DNA from: Bauldia litoralis | Lineage (GTDB): Bacteria > Pseudomonadota > Alphaproteobacteria > Rhizobiales > Kaistiaceae | Direction: 5' to 3' | Length of the DNA: 64,000 nt | NCBI RefSeq assembly: GCF_900104485.1 | Contig: NZ_FMXQ01000006.1 | Location: 1-64,000 of the forward strand | Part shown: piece by piece, positions 9,840 to 18,265 of the stretch | How the letters are laid out: every line of letters begins with the position of its first letter | How positions within the stretch are numbered: the first letter of the stretch is position 1 | The notes under the pieces: model-generated | What the model was told of the DNA's origin: nothing | The model's database searches: none | What the model saw: the letters and a program-made list of their open reading frames with translations, nothing else | Made by a program: the position numbers and the translations under genes

Positions 9840-10247
9840 ATGAACAAGAGAACAGTGTTCGTGTCCCTGGCAATCGTCGCCGGGGCGGTCGCCGTCCTGG
9901 CCTGGCGCGCCGGCGTGTTCGAGACCGCGCCACCGGCCAGTCTGCAGGTCACCGTGCCGCAACTGACGGAAACCGCCCGGGCCGGCGCCGCGCTCTTCGA
10001 TGAGAATTGCGCGGCGTGCCACGGACCGAACGGCAGCGGTTCGGAAAACGGCCCGCCGCTGATCCACAAGATCTACGAACCCGGCCACCACGCCGACGGC
10101 GCCTTCCACCTCGCGGCGAAGCAGGGCGTGCGGTCGCACCACTGGTCGTTCGGCAACATGCCGCCGGTGGAGGGCATTACCGACGACGAGGTCAGCGACA
10201 TCGTCGTCTACGTGCGCGAGGTGCAGCGGGCCAACGGCATCAACTGA
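9840..10247 (+). CDS. Membrane-anchored c-type cytochrome
   Basis: A 135-residue monoheme cytochrome c. It has an uncleaved or cleavable N-terminal hydrophobic segment (VSLAIVAGAVAVLAWRAGVF), one heme motif CAACH (in NCAACHGPNGSG), and a likely axial methionine in FGNMPPVEG. The fold is the small class I type. It would carry electrons on the periplasmic side. It follows the Spy-like gene by 26 bp with AAGGGA before its ATG and is likely in the same operon. Partner oxidase or dehydrogenase is unknown. Confidence 0.88.
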   Translation: MNKRTVFVSLAIVAGAVAVLAWRAGVFETAPPASLQVTVPQLTETARAGAALFDENCAACHGPNGSGSENGPPLIHKIYEPGHHADGAFHLAAKQGVRSHHWSFGNMPPVEGITDDEVSDIVVYVREVQRANGIN

Positions 10248-10280
10248 CCGGCCGTCGGCGCGCTTCGAAGCGCCGTCCGA

Positions 10281-11483
10281 TCAGTTGAGCGGCACCGGCT
10301 GGGCCGGGGCTTCGGCCGGCGGCAGCAGGCGGGGGAAAAGCCGCTGGAGCCGGCTTGCCCTGGCCGGCGGCGGCGTCGTGGCGGCGGGAGGCGGCCCGAG
10401 CAGCAGGTCGTTGGGCGGCGTCAGCGGCGCACCGGTGTCAAAGGTCGCCGGCGGGGTCGGCAGCGGTTCCAGCGTCGTCACGGCGGCCGGGTCCTCGAGT
10501 GCGGCCGGGCCCTGCTCGAAGTCGAAATGGCCGCCGCCGTCCATCATCAGGTCCTCGTCCGCGGCGATGCCCGGCTCGTCGAGGATGATGCCGTCGGCCG
10601 GCAGGACACCGCCGTCGGAATCGGCAGGCGCGAGCGGCTGAAGCGTCGCGGTGGACGGCGCGGGCGTGGCGACCGGGGCGGGTGAAACGACAACGGGCGC
10701 AGGGGCGGCGGGCGTGGCGGTCGCCGCCGGTTCCTCGACCCGATTGAGGGTTTGTTCGATGCGGCGGAGGAAATCGTCCTCGCCGGCCGGCGCGGTCGCC
10801 GCCGGGGCGGCAGGCGCGGTCGTGGCGACGGGGGCGTCGAGCGGCACGGCGGCTGCCGGCTGTCCGGGGTCCGTCGCCGCGGTCTCGGTCGCCGGCTTTT
10901 CCGGGCGCGGGCGCGGGGCGGGCGGCGGGACTTCCGCGACAGGCTCGGCCGGGACCAGCGGGTCGGTGGCCACGGCGCCGGCTCCGCCACCGGCCGTGCT
11001 GCCGGGAGCGAGGGGGATTTCGCGCACGGCCGGAATGGTCCGGGCGACATCGTCGGTCTCCTCGCCCGGCTCGCTCAGAGCCGGGGGATTGAGCTGCTCG
11101 GTCGTCGCGGTGACCGGGCCGGAGGGGCCGAGGGTCGCCACCAGGACGCCGATGCCGGCGACAAGACCGATGACCCCGATACCGGCGACGATGAGCAGCC
11201 GGAAACGGCCGCGGCGCGGCTCCGGCTCGAAGGGATCGACGCCGTCGTCGAAATCACGTTCGGCGCGCAGTTCGGGCTCCGCCACGAAGGCGTCGCGCGG
11301 CGGCGGCCGGGTGGCGCGCGGCACTTCCACCGCGTCATAGAGCGGGGTCGCCGGCTCGTGGGCATCGAAGTCATGCGGCGAGGCTGCCACTTCGGCTTCC
11401 AGGCGCGAATAGGTGACGATCGGCTCGTCATCGAGGCGCGCGCGCTGCTTGCTCTTCTGGATTGGCCGTCGGTTGGTCGTCAT
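10281..11483 (-). CDS. Single-span membrane protein with long Pro/Ala-rich outer domain
   Basis: A 400-residue protein of unknown function. The cytoplasmic N-terminus (about 90 residues) is charged. One transmembrane helix spans residues 94-118 (RFRLLIVAGIGVIGLVAGIG...). The remaining 280 residues are rich in Pro, Ala, Thr and Val, look disordered, and would lie in the periplasm. Start at 11483 is favoured over 11537 because GGGGGA precedes it. It resembles spacer-rich cell-envelope proteins. The divergent neighbour is an L,D-transpeptidase, so a cell-wall role is possible but only inferred. Confidence 0.65.
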   Translation of the reverse strand: MTTNRRPIQKSKQRARLDDEPIVTYSRLEAEVAASPHDFDAHEPATPLYDAVEVPRATRPPPRDAFVAEPELRAERDFDDGVDPFEPEPRRGRFRLLIVAGIGVIGLVAGIGVLVATLGPSGPVTATTEQLNPPALSEPGEETDDVARTIPAVREIPLAPGSTAGGGAGAVATDPLVPAEPVAEVPPPAPRPRPEKPATETAATDPGQPAAAVPLDAPVATTAPAAPAATAPAGEDDFLRRIEQTLNRVEEPAATATPAAPAPVVVSPAPVATPAPSTATLQPLAPADSDGGVLPADGIILDEPGIAADEDLMMDGGGHFDFEQGPAALEDPAAVTTLEPLPTPPATFDTGAPLTPPNDLLLGPPPAATTPPPARASRLQRLFPRLLPPAEAPAQPVPLN

Positions 11484-11557
11484 TCGTGTCCCCCAAGAAC
11501 AGGGTGCTTCATTCGCAGCAGAATGCGGACCTTTCATGGCCGAACCCGGACGGTTCC

Positions 11558-11601
11558 ATGGCGTTTGGGCTGCTGAAACGCCATGCTTTTGGCGCTATGA
11601 T
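11558..11601 (+). promoter_or_regulatory. 27-bp palindrome overlapping a sigma-70 promoter
   Basis: Arms ATGGCGTTT (11558-11566) and AAACGCCAT (11576-11584) form a perfect 9-bp inverted repeat with a 9-bp spacer. A -35-like CTGAAA (11573-11578) sits within the right arm. A -10-like TATGAT (11596-11601) follows after 17 bp. Transcription would start near 11608, 40 bp before the L,D-transpeptidase ATG. Protein binding at the dyad would block the promoter. It also lies 75 bp upstream of the divergent membrane-protein gene. Confidence 0.5.
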
Positions 11602-11646
11602 CGGCGAGATTTCCGCGTGTTTTCAAGACTCTTCTCGCTGACAGGG

Positions 11647-12663
11647 ATGCCGATGACCTTCGAACCGCTTTTCCCGACCCGGCGCGCCGCCCTTGCCGGT
11701 CTCGCCGGACTGGCCGGCACCGCGCTCCTCGCCCGACCGGGCCTCGCCGCCACCACCGCCGCCGAGCGGGCGCTGAAACCCGGCCAGTTCATCTGGCAGC
11801 CGGAACTGCAGAAGCGTGGCGCTACCTCGATCATCGTCTCGATCGGCGCCCAGATGATGCATGTCCACCGGCGCGGGGTGCGGATCGGGGTCTCCACTGT
11901 CTCGACCGGCAAGACGGGCCACGACACCCCGACCGGCGTCTTCACCATCCTGCAGAAGAACAAGGACCATGTTTCCAATATCTATGAAGGTGCCGAGATG
12001 CCCTTCATGCAACGGCTGACCTGGACCGGGATTGCGCTCCATGCCGGCAACCTGCCGGGCTACCCGGCCTCGCATGGCTGCGTGCGGATGCCGCTGGATT
12101 TCGCCGAACTGCTGTTCGGGGCGACGCGGCTCGGCACCCCTGTGGTGGTGGCGTCGGCCTTCTCGGAGCCTGAGCCGGTGTCCAGCCCGAATTTCGTCGG
12201 CGAGTTCTATTCGGCCAAGGCGCTGGCCGGGTTGCGCCGGGCGGAACGGACCTGGCTCTCCGACGATCCCGAGGATCGTCCGGTGACCTCGGTGCTGGTG
12301 TCGCGGCAGGATTCGCGGGCGATCGTCCTCCAGAATGGCGACATCGTCGCCGAGGGGCCGGTCGAGATCGCCGAGCCGGACCGGCCGTTCCCGTCCAATG
12401 TCTTCGTGCTCTCCGGCGCCGGGACAGACGAGCAGGGCCTGCGCTGGGAAGCGATCGGCTACAGCGAGGGAAACGATGCGCAGGTCAGTGTTCCGGACTC
12501 GCTGACGCTCGACCGGATCAAGGCGCCGGCCGACCTGGCGGCGGCGATCGCCAAACGGGTCGCGCCGGGCATGCTCTTCGTCGTCACCGACGATCCGCTC
12601 GCCACCGACACCCGCAGCGCCTCCGACTTCGTGGTGATGACCGCGGAGGGCGAGGAGGAATAG
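11647..12663 (+). CDS. L,D-transpeptidase (YkuD domain), exported
   Basis: Forms 3-3 cross-links in peptidoglycan or attaches proteins to it, in the periplasm. From ATG 11647 the product is 338 residues. The N-terminus (TRRAALAGLAGLAG) looks like a twin-arginine or Sec signal ending near RPGLAA. The YkuD catalytic motif is complete: HAGNLPGYPASHGCVRMP with the nucleophile Cys and both His. About 150 C-terminal residues follow and include repeats of the strand pattern VLVSRQDSRAIVLQNGDIVAE; their role is unknown. Promoter with palindrome upstream; divergent from a Pro-rich envelope protein gene. Confidence 0.9.
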   Translation: MPMTFEPLFPTRRAALAGLAGLAGTALLARPGLAATTAAERALKPGQFIWQPELQKRGATSIIVSIGAQMMHVHRRGVRIGVSTVSTGKTGHDTPTGVFTILQKNKDHVSNIYEGAEMPFMQRLTWTGIALHAGNLPGYPASHGCVRMPLDFAELLFGATRLGTPVVVASAFSEPEPVSSPNFVGEFYSAKALAGLRRAERTWLSDDPEDRPVTSVLVSRQDSRAIVLQNGDIVAEGPVEIAEPDRPFPSNVFVLSGAGTDEQGLRWEAIGYSEGNDAQVSVPDSLTLDRIKAPADLAAAIAKRVAPGMLFVVTDDPLATDTRSASDFVVMTAEGEEE

Positions 12664-12670
12664 GCCGTCG

Positions 12671-12940
12671 TCAGGTGGCGTAGCGCTCGGCGGCGCGGGC
12701 GCGGGCCTTGGCGGCCTCGATCTCGCGGTCGCGGGGTGGGGCGTTGGTCTCCAGCGAGTCGAGCAGCCGGTGGGCGACGGCCGTCACCTCCTCCACCGCG
12801 CGGGCGAAGGCGGCCTCGTTGACCTTTGACGGCTTGGTGAAGCCCGACAGCTTGCGGACGAATTGCAGGGCCGAGGCCTCGATCTCCTCGTCGGTCGCCG
12901 GCGGGTCGAAATTGAACAACGTCTTGATGTTGCGGCACAT
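12671..12940 (-). CDS. DUF2277 family protein
   Basis: An 89-residue protein starting MCRNIKTLFNFDPPATDEEI, a signature of the DUF2277 family, which has no known function. The rest is helical (ASALQFVRKLSGFTKPSKVN...) with a charged C-terminus. The start at 12940 is used rather than the longer frame to 12997 because the family begins with MCRNI. It converges with the L,D-transpeptidase gene (7 bp apart) and diverges from the glutathione transferase gene. Confidence 0.88.
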   Translation of the reverse strand: MCRNIKTLFNFDPPATDEEIEASALQFVRKLSGFTKPSKVNEAAFARAVEEVTAVAHRLLDSLETNAPPRDREIEAAKARARAAERYAT

Positions 12941-13083
12941 GGCGGTGCTCCGGATCGTGAACGCCCCTGATGGTAGGGCTTCCCGCTGCGGCGTCAAAGA
13001 GGCGACAAACGCCGTCCGTTTCCTTTCGCTTCCCGCGGGCGCAGAATGGCCGGATCACGGCCACGGAAAGAAAAGGGAGCGGC

Positions 13084-13797
13084 ATGGCTTACGAACTCTA
13101 TTACTGGCCAGGCATCCAGGGGCGCGGCGAGTTCGTGCGGCTGGCGCTCGAGGAAGCCGGCGTCGACTATGTCGACGTCGGGCGGCAGCAGGGCGCCGAG
13201 GCACTGATGCGGATGTGGGACGGGCCGGGAATCGACACGCCGTCCTTCGCGCCGCCGTTCCTCAAGCATGGCAAGCGGATCATCGGCCAGACCGCCAATA
13301 TCCTCGCCTATCTCGGCGAGCGTCACGGGCTGGTGCCGAAGAGCGAGGCGGCGCGGCTGTGGACGCAGCAGATCCAGTTGACCGTCGCCGACCTGGTGAC
13401 CGAGGCGCATGACGTCCATCACCCGCTCGGCGGCGACTTCTATTACGAGGATCAGAAGCCGGAAGCGAAACGGCGGGCAAAGGTGTTCCGCGAGGTGCGG
13501 ATTCCCCGCTATCTCGAATGGTTCGAGACGATCCTCACCCGCAATCCGAAGACCGACAAGCACCTGGTCGGGGCGCGGCTCTCCTATGCCGACCTGTCCC
13601 TGTTCCAGGTGGTCGCCGGCCTGCGCTACGCCTTCCCGAAGGCGATGGCGCGGGTCCAGCCGGAATACGAGCGAGTGATCGGAGTCCATGACTCGGTGGC
13701 GGCGCGGGCGCGGATCAAGGCCTATCTCGCCAGCAACCGGCGCATCGCCTTCAACGAGGACGGCATCTTCCGGCATTACCCGGAACTCGACGGGTAG
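13084..13797 (+). CDS. Glutathione S-transferase family protein
   Basis: A 237-residue cytosolic GST. The N-terminal thioredoxin-like domain reads ELYYWPGIQGRGEFVRLAL and contains the glutathione-site turn IIGQTANILAYLGE. The helical C-terminal domain contains LSYADLSLFQVVAGL. Substrate cannot be told; the YYWPGIQGRGE start resembles sigma/pi-like bacterial GSTs. AAAGGGAGCGGC just before ATG 13084 is a good ribosome binding site. It lies upstream of an AraC regulator, 54 bp apart, same strand. Confidence 0.92.
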   Translation: MAYELYYWPGIQGRGEFVRLALEEAGVDYVDVGRQQGAEALMRMWDGPGIDTPSFAPPFLKHGKRIIGQTANILAYLGERHGLVPKSEAARLWTQQIQLTVADLVTEAHDVHHPLGGDFYYEDQKPEAKRRAKVFREVRIPRYLEWFETILTRNPKTDKHLVGARLSYADLSLFQVVAGLRYAFPKAMARVQPEYERVIGVHDSVAARARIKAYLASNRRIAFNEDGIFRHYPELDG

Positions 13798-13851
13798 CCG
13801 TCTTGCGTCCTTTCGGCGGAGGGCTAACCTGCGTCGAGCGAGGTGAGCGCC

Positions 13852-14679
13852 ATGGCATCCTTTGACGCCGATACGCCCGGGTCGCCGGCTCCCTACGAGA
13901 TCGTTCGCCACCGGCCATCGGCGGCGCTGGCGGGGTCGGTCCTGCGCATCACCGGCTATCGCGAGATTGCCCGCTCGTTGATCCGGCAGACCGAGACGGC
14001 GTCGCTGGTCGTGCCGCTGATCATCTCCTTCGGCGCGCCCTTCGCCATCGGCCTCGGCCGCGCACCGGACGACGACGATCGGTTCGCCAGCTTCACCGCC
14101 GGCCTGTTCGGTGGTCCGGTGCACATCCGCTCGCATGGCGAGGCGCATTGCCTGCAGATCGACTTCACCCCGCCCGGCGCCTACCGCTTCTTCGGCCTGC
14201 CGATGCACCTGCTGGCCGACCGGATGGTGCCGCTGGACGACCTGGCGGATGCGGACCTTGCCACGTTCCGCCAGGCGCTTGGCGAGGCGCGCGACTGGCC
14301 GACGCGCTTCGCGCTGGTCGAGCGGTTTGTCGGGGCGCGGCTGGCGCGGGGCAAGGCGGCGTCGCCCGCCGTCGCCTGGGCTTACGAGTCGCTGGTGGCA
14401 ACCGGCGGCGGCATCGCCATCGCGCGGCTGGCCGACCGGCTCGACTGCAGCCGCAAGCACCTGGCGGCGCGATTTCGCGACGAGGTCGGGGCGGCTCCCA
14501 AGACGGTCGCCCGCATCGCCCGGTTCAACCGGGCCACCGACATCGCCTGGGCGGAGAAGACCAGCGGCTGGGCCGATGTCGCCGCCGCCTGCGGCTACGC
14601 CGACCAGGCGCATCTGGTGCGCGAGTTCAACGATTTCGCCGGGCTGACGCCCACCGCCTGGCGGGCTGCCTTCGGGTGA
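13852..14679 (+). CDS. AraC-family transcriptional regulator
   Basis: A 275-residue regulator. The C-terminal 100 residues hold two helix-turn-helix motifs: IARLADRLDCSRKHLAARFRD, then WADVAAACGYADQAHLVREF, ending FAGLTPTAWR. The N-terminal part looks like a DUF6597-type or cupin-like sensor (PYEIVRHRPSAALAGSVLRI). ATG 13852 with GAGGTGA upstream is chosen over GTG 13843. A VOC protein gene follows 134 bp downstream on the same strand and may be its target, an inference from position only. Confidence 0.9.
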   Translation: MASFDADTPGSPAPYEIVRHRPSAALAGSVLRITGYREIARSLIRQTETASLVVPLIISFGAPFAIGLGRAPDDDDRFASFTAGLFGGPVHIRSHGEAHCLQIDFTPPGAYRFFGLPMHLLADRMVPLDDLADADLATFRQALGEARDWPTRFALVERFVGARLARGKAASPAVAWAYESLVATGGGIAIARLADRLDCSRKHLAARFRDEVGAAPKTVARIARFNRATDIAWAEKTSGWADVAAACGYADQAHLVREFNDFAGLTPTAWRAAFG

Positions 14680-14813
14680 GGCGAGGGGGCTCGACACGGT
14701 GCCGACGGCGATCGACGACCACCGACGACCAGGACCTCCGGCGGTTACATTTGTTCAATCCGGCGACGGGCGCGCATGGCAATCCTGCTGCACCAGCAAC
14801 CAAGGAGACTGCC

Positions 14814-15242
14814 ATGCCACACGCCGCCATCGAACCGCCGCGCATCTACCCGACCTTCCGCTATCGCGATGCCCCGACCATGATCGACTGGCTGGTCGAG
14901 GCCTTCGGCTTCTCCGTCCATGCCCGGTATCCCGACGACAGCGGCGGCGTCGCCCATGCGCAACTGGCGCTCGGCTCGTCGATGATCATGCTCGGCTCGG
15001 CGCGCGACGACGACTTCGGCCGGATGGTCGGTACCGCGGGCGAGCCCTGCGGGCGGGCGACCTATATCGCGGTCGACGACCCGGACGCGCTGTTCGACCG
15101 GGTGGTCAAGGCCGGGGCGACGATCGAGGAGGGCCTGACCGACCGCGACTATGGCAGCCGCGAATTCATTTGCCGGGATCCGGAAGGCAACGTCTGGGCT
15201 TTCGGCACCTACTGGCCCAGGGCGGACGAGGCGGCCGCCTGA
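14814..15242 (+). CDS. VOC-fold (glyoxalase/bleomycin-resistance) protein
   Basis: A 142-residue protein with two beta-alpha-beta-beta-beta modules. RIYPTFRYRDAPTMIDWLVE at the start and YGSREFICRDPEGNVWAFGT near the end are typical of the PhnB/glyoxalase-like VOC branch. The metal-site Glu usual at the end of module 2 is replaced (NVWAFGTYW), so enzyme activity is uncertain; it may bind and sequester a small molecule. AAGGAGACTGCC before the ATG is a strong ribosome binding site. Lies next to an AraC gene. Confidence 0.85.
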   Translation: MPHAAIEPPRIYPTFRYRDAPTMIDWLVEAFGFSVHARYPDDSGGVAHAQLALGSSMIMLGSARDDDFGRMVGTAGEPCGRATYIAVDDPDALFDRVVKAGATIEEGLTDRDYGSREFICRDPEGNVWAFGTYWPRADEAAA

Positions 15243-15409
15243 CCGGGCGCGGTTGCGTGGCAGCAGACCGCAATCCAACCGTTGCATCGGCAACGGCTGC
15301 GCGCTAGAGGCTTTGCCCTGCCGGCGCGCCGGGGAAGAGCCACGTCCCGGCGTCCGGCACTGGCGTCTCACACTTTCATGGTCGACCACGTCCGGGCGAG
15401 AGGACCGCC

Positions 15410-16417
15410 ATGCTCCAGCAATCCGACCTGGCCATCGAGACGAGCGGGCTGGTCAAGCTTTTCGGCGACAACAGGGCGGTCGACGGCGTCGATCTGGCCG
15501 TCGGGCGGGGGCGGGTGTTTGGCCTGCTCGGGCCGAATGGCGCCGGCAAGACGACGACGGTCCGCATCCTGGCGACGCTGCTCAAGCCCGATGCCGGCTC
15601 CGCAAAGGTGCTCGGCCTCGACGTCGTCGACGACGCGGATGCGTTGCGGGGCCGGATCAGCCTGACCGGCCAGTTCGCCTCGGTCGACGAGGACCTGACC
15701 GGGGCCGAGAATCTCAAGCTGCTGGCGCGGCTCCTCGGCTTCTCCCGGCGCGACGCGAAACGGCGGGCGGAGGACCTGCTCGGCGGCTTCGGCCTCGCCG
15801 ACGCGGCGGGGCGGCAGGTCAAGACCTATTCCGGTGGCATGCGGCGGCGGCTCGACATCGCCGCCAGCCTCGTCGTCACCCCGGACCTGCTGTTTCTCGA
15901 CGAGCCGACGACCGGCCTCGATCCGAGGAGCCGCAACCAGGTCTGGGACATCATCCGGATGCTGACCGCCAACGGCACGACGGTACTCCTGACCACGCAA
16001 TACCTGCAGGAGGCCGATACCCTTGCCGATCGCATCGCGGTGATCGACCGGGGCAAGGTGATCGCCGAGGGAACCAGCGCCGAACTCAAGGCCTCGGTCG
16101 GCTCCGGCGTGGTGCACGTCCGGCTGGCCAGCGCCGAGGACCGCGAGGCGGCGGAGCGCTGCCTGGCCGAGGCGATCGGCGCGCCGGTCCATGCCGATGG
16201 CGACCCGCGCGCGCTGACGGCGCAGGTCTCCGAGCCCGGCCGGGCGGCGGCGGCGCTGGCGGCGCTGAGTGACGCCGGGATCGTCGTCTCCGACTTCTCC
16301 CTCGGTCAGCCGAGCCTCGACGAAGTGTTCTTCGCGCTCACCGGACACGCGGCGATCGAGAAGGACGCTAAGGGTGAGGAAGTGGAGACAACGCAAGAGG
16401 GGGAGGGCGGCCGATGA
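15410..16417 (+). CDS. ABC transporter ATP-binding protein, DrrA-type
   Basis: A 335-residue ATPase of a drug or lipid exporter. Walker A is GPNGAGKTT, the signature is [12 protein letters not shown], and Walker B is [13 protein letters not shown]. The C-terminal extension of about 90 residues, ending [17 protein letters not shown], is characteristic of daunorubicin-resistance (DrrA) ATPases. Its stop overlaps the next start by 4 bp (ATGA), coupling it to the permease. Substrate is unknown. Confidence 0.94.
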   Translation: MLQQSDLAIETSGLVKLFGDNRAVDGVDLAVGRGRVFGLLGPNGAGKTTTVRILATLLKPDAGSAKVLGLDVVDDADALRGRISLTGQFASVDEDLTGAENLKLLARLLGFSRRDAKRRAEDLLGGFGLADAAGRQVKTYSGGMRRRLDIAASLVVTPDLLFLDEPTTGLDPRSRNQVWDIIRMLTANGTTVLLTTQYLQEADTLADRIAVIDRGKVIAEGTSAELKASVGSGVVHVRLASAEDREAAERCLAEAIGAPVHADGDPRALTAQVSEPGRAAAALAALSDAGIVVSDFSLGQPSLDEVFFALTGHAAIEKDAKGEEVETTQEGEGGR

Positions 16418-17244
16418 CCATGGCGGATGACGGCCTCGATACGGCCGGGCTGAGCCGGGTGCTGGTGACGGCAGTACGGCCGGAGCGGCCGGGAGCGGTC
16501 GCCAACGCGCTGACCTTCGGCTGGCGGGCGCTGCTCAAGCTCAAGCACATGCCGGAGCAACTCTTCGACGTGATCGTCACGCCGGTGATGTTCACCGTGA
16601 TGTTCACTTTCCTGTTCGGCGGGGCGCTGGCCGGCTCGCCCGACCAGTATCTGCAATTCCTGCTGCCGGGAATCCTGGTGCAGACCGTCACCTTCACCAC
16701 GATCTACACCGGCTTCAGCCTCAATACCGACCTGTCCAAGGGAATCTACGACCGCTTCCGCTCGATGCCGATCTGGCGTCCGTCGCCGATCGTCGGCGCG
16801 ATGACCGGCGACACGATCCGCTACACGATCTCGTCGCTGATCGTCGTGGTCATCGGCCTGATCCTCGGCTTCCGGCCCGAGACCGGGGTGGCCGGCGTGA
16901 TCGCGGCGATCGTCCTGCTCAACCTCTACGGCTTCGGCATCTCGTGGCTGTTCGTCGTGCTGGCGCTGATCGTCCGCTCGCCCTCGGTGGTGATGACGAT
17001 GAGCTGGCTGGTGCTGATGCCGGTCACCTTTCTCTCCAACATCTTCGTCGACCCGGCGACGATGCCCGGCTGGCTGCAGGCGATCGTCGCGGTCAACCCG
17101 GTGGCGCTGCTGGTGACGGCGGTGCGCGAGATCATGGCCGGCACCGCGACCCTCGGCGATGTCGCGCTGGCGCTGATCGGGCCAGCGGTGGTGACGGCGC
17201 TGGTCGCGCCGGTGGCGATGGTGCTGTACGGACGTAAGACTTAG
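16414..17244 (+). CDS. ABC-2 type exporter permease, DrrB-type
   Basis: A 276-residue integral membrane protein with about six transmembrane helices of the ABC2_membrane fold. Visible features include [51 protein letters not shown] and [20 protein letters not shown]. It forms a homodimeric pore with the ATPase encoded just upstream. The gene overlaps that ATPase gene by 4 bp and is followed 9 bp later by a flavoprotein gene. Confidence 0.93.
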   Translation: MTMADDGLDTAGLSRVLVTAVRPERPGAVANALTFGWRALLKLKHMPEQLFDVIVTPVMFTVMFTFLFGGALAGSPDQYLQFLLPGILVQTVTFTTIYTGFSLNTDLSKGIYDRFRSMPIWRPSPIVGAMTGDTIRYTISSLIVVVIGLILGFRPETGVAGVIAAIVLLNLYGFGISWLFVVLALIVRSPSVVMTMSWLVLMPVTFLSNIFVDPATMPGWLQAIVAVNPVALLVTAVREIMAGTATLGDVALALIGPAVVTALVAPVAMVLYGRKT

Positions 17245-17253
17245 GCGCGCGGG

Positions 17254-17925
17254 ATGATGTCAGGAGGCAGGATAGTGAAAGAGTACACGGTCGATCCGAA
17301 GTTCGTCATATCGGATGAGCCCGCGCTTCGAAGCCTGTTCGAGGCGACCCATACGCTGGCCGCCCTGAAGTCCCAGGACGCGCTCGACACGCATGCGCAG
17401 GCCTTCATCAGGCGCTCGCCATTCGTCTGCGTCGGCACGCAGGGGCTGGACGGGAAAGCCGACGTCAGTCCGCGCGGAGACCCCGTCGGCTTCGTCAGGA
17501 TTCTCGATGAGCACACGCTGGCGATCCCGGATCGGCCCGGCAACAACCGCCTCGACAGCCTGGCCAACATCGTCGCCAATCCGAATGTGGGGCTGCTGTT
17601 CATCATCCCGGGCTTCGACGACACGCTGCGGGTCAACGGCAAGGCCAGCCTGGTCACCGATCCCGACCTTCTTGAGAGCATGAGCGTCAACGGTCGCAGT
17701 CCCCGGCTCGCGATCGTGGTCAGGGTCGACGAGGTGTTCATGCATTGCGCCAAGGCGTTTCGGCGGTCGCATCTCTGGGACCCGGACCACCTGCAGGATC
17801 GGCGCGAGATGCCGTCGCTGATGAACATCCTCCTCGACCAGACGACGGGCGCGCCGAGCGACGACGACGAGATTCGCAAGAAGGATGAGGACCTCGAGGA
17901 CGAGTACAGGAAGACCCTGTATTGA
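17254..17925 (+). CDS. PPOX-class FMN-dependent flavoprotein (MSMEG_1061-like)
   Basis: A 223-residue protein of the pyridoxamine 5'-phosphate oxidase fold. ADVSPRGDPVGFVRILDEHT, IPDRPGNNRLDSLANIVANP and VGLLFIIPGFDDTLRVNGKA are hallmarks of the MSMEG_1061 group of FMN- or F420-binding flavoproteins. The true pyridoxal pathway enzyme is unlikely. It begins 9 bp after the DrrB gene and is probably co-transcribed, which may tie a redox detoxification step to the exporter. ATG 17257 is an alternative start. Confidence 0.85.
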   Translation: MMSGGRIVKEYTVDPKFVISDEPALRSLFEATHTLAALKSQDALDTHAQAFIRRSPFVCVGTQGLDGKADVSPRGDPVGFVRILDEHTLAIPDRPGNNRLDSLANIVANPNVGLLFIIPGFDDTLRVNGKASLVTDPDLLESMSVNGRSPRLAIVVRVDEVFMHCAKAFRRSHLWDPDHLQDRREMPSLMNILLDQTTGAPSDDDEIRKKDEDLEDEYRKTLY

Positions 17926-17971
17926 GCCGAGGGGGAGCGCTGCGGCGGACGGAAGGCCGCCCGAGGCGCGC

Positions 17972-18148
17972 CTAGGCCAGCGTCAGGATGATGGCGGCGA
18001 CGGCCAGGAAAATCAGGAACAGCGCGATCCTGGTCGTGCGGTCCGGGCGGAACACGTATTTCTCGTAGGCCTCGTCACCCATCTCCTCGCGCTGGAGGCG
18101 TTCATCAAGCAGCTTCCGCGCCCGTCCCCGGTTGGAATTGTCGCGCAT
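17972..18148 (-). CDS. Small membrane protein, 58 residues
   Basis: A short protein with a charged N-terminal helix (MRDNSNRGRARKLLDERLQR, EEMGDEAYEKYVF) and one C-terminal transmembrane helix (TRIALFLIFLAVAAIILTLA), so tail-anchored. Start 18148 gives a coherent product; the frame is open to 18223 without a better start. Function unknown. Downstream of the phospholipase D-like gene on the same strand, 117 bp apart. Confidence 0.6.
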   Translation of the reverse strand: MRDNSNRGRARKLLDERLQREEMGDEAYEKYVFRPDRTTRIALFLIFLAVAAIILTLA

Positions 18149-18265
18149 CGGTCCTGCCAAGATGTCGTCTCCGCTGGCTCGCCTGTCCGCGCGCATCGTC
18201 GCCCGGCAACGCGGCCGGGGCAAGGCGGCGGCGAGCCGACCCTGCTTTGCCGCCAGCCGGCCCGG

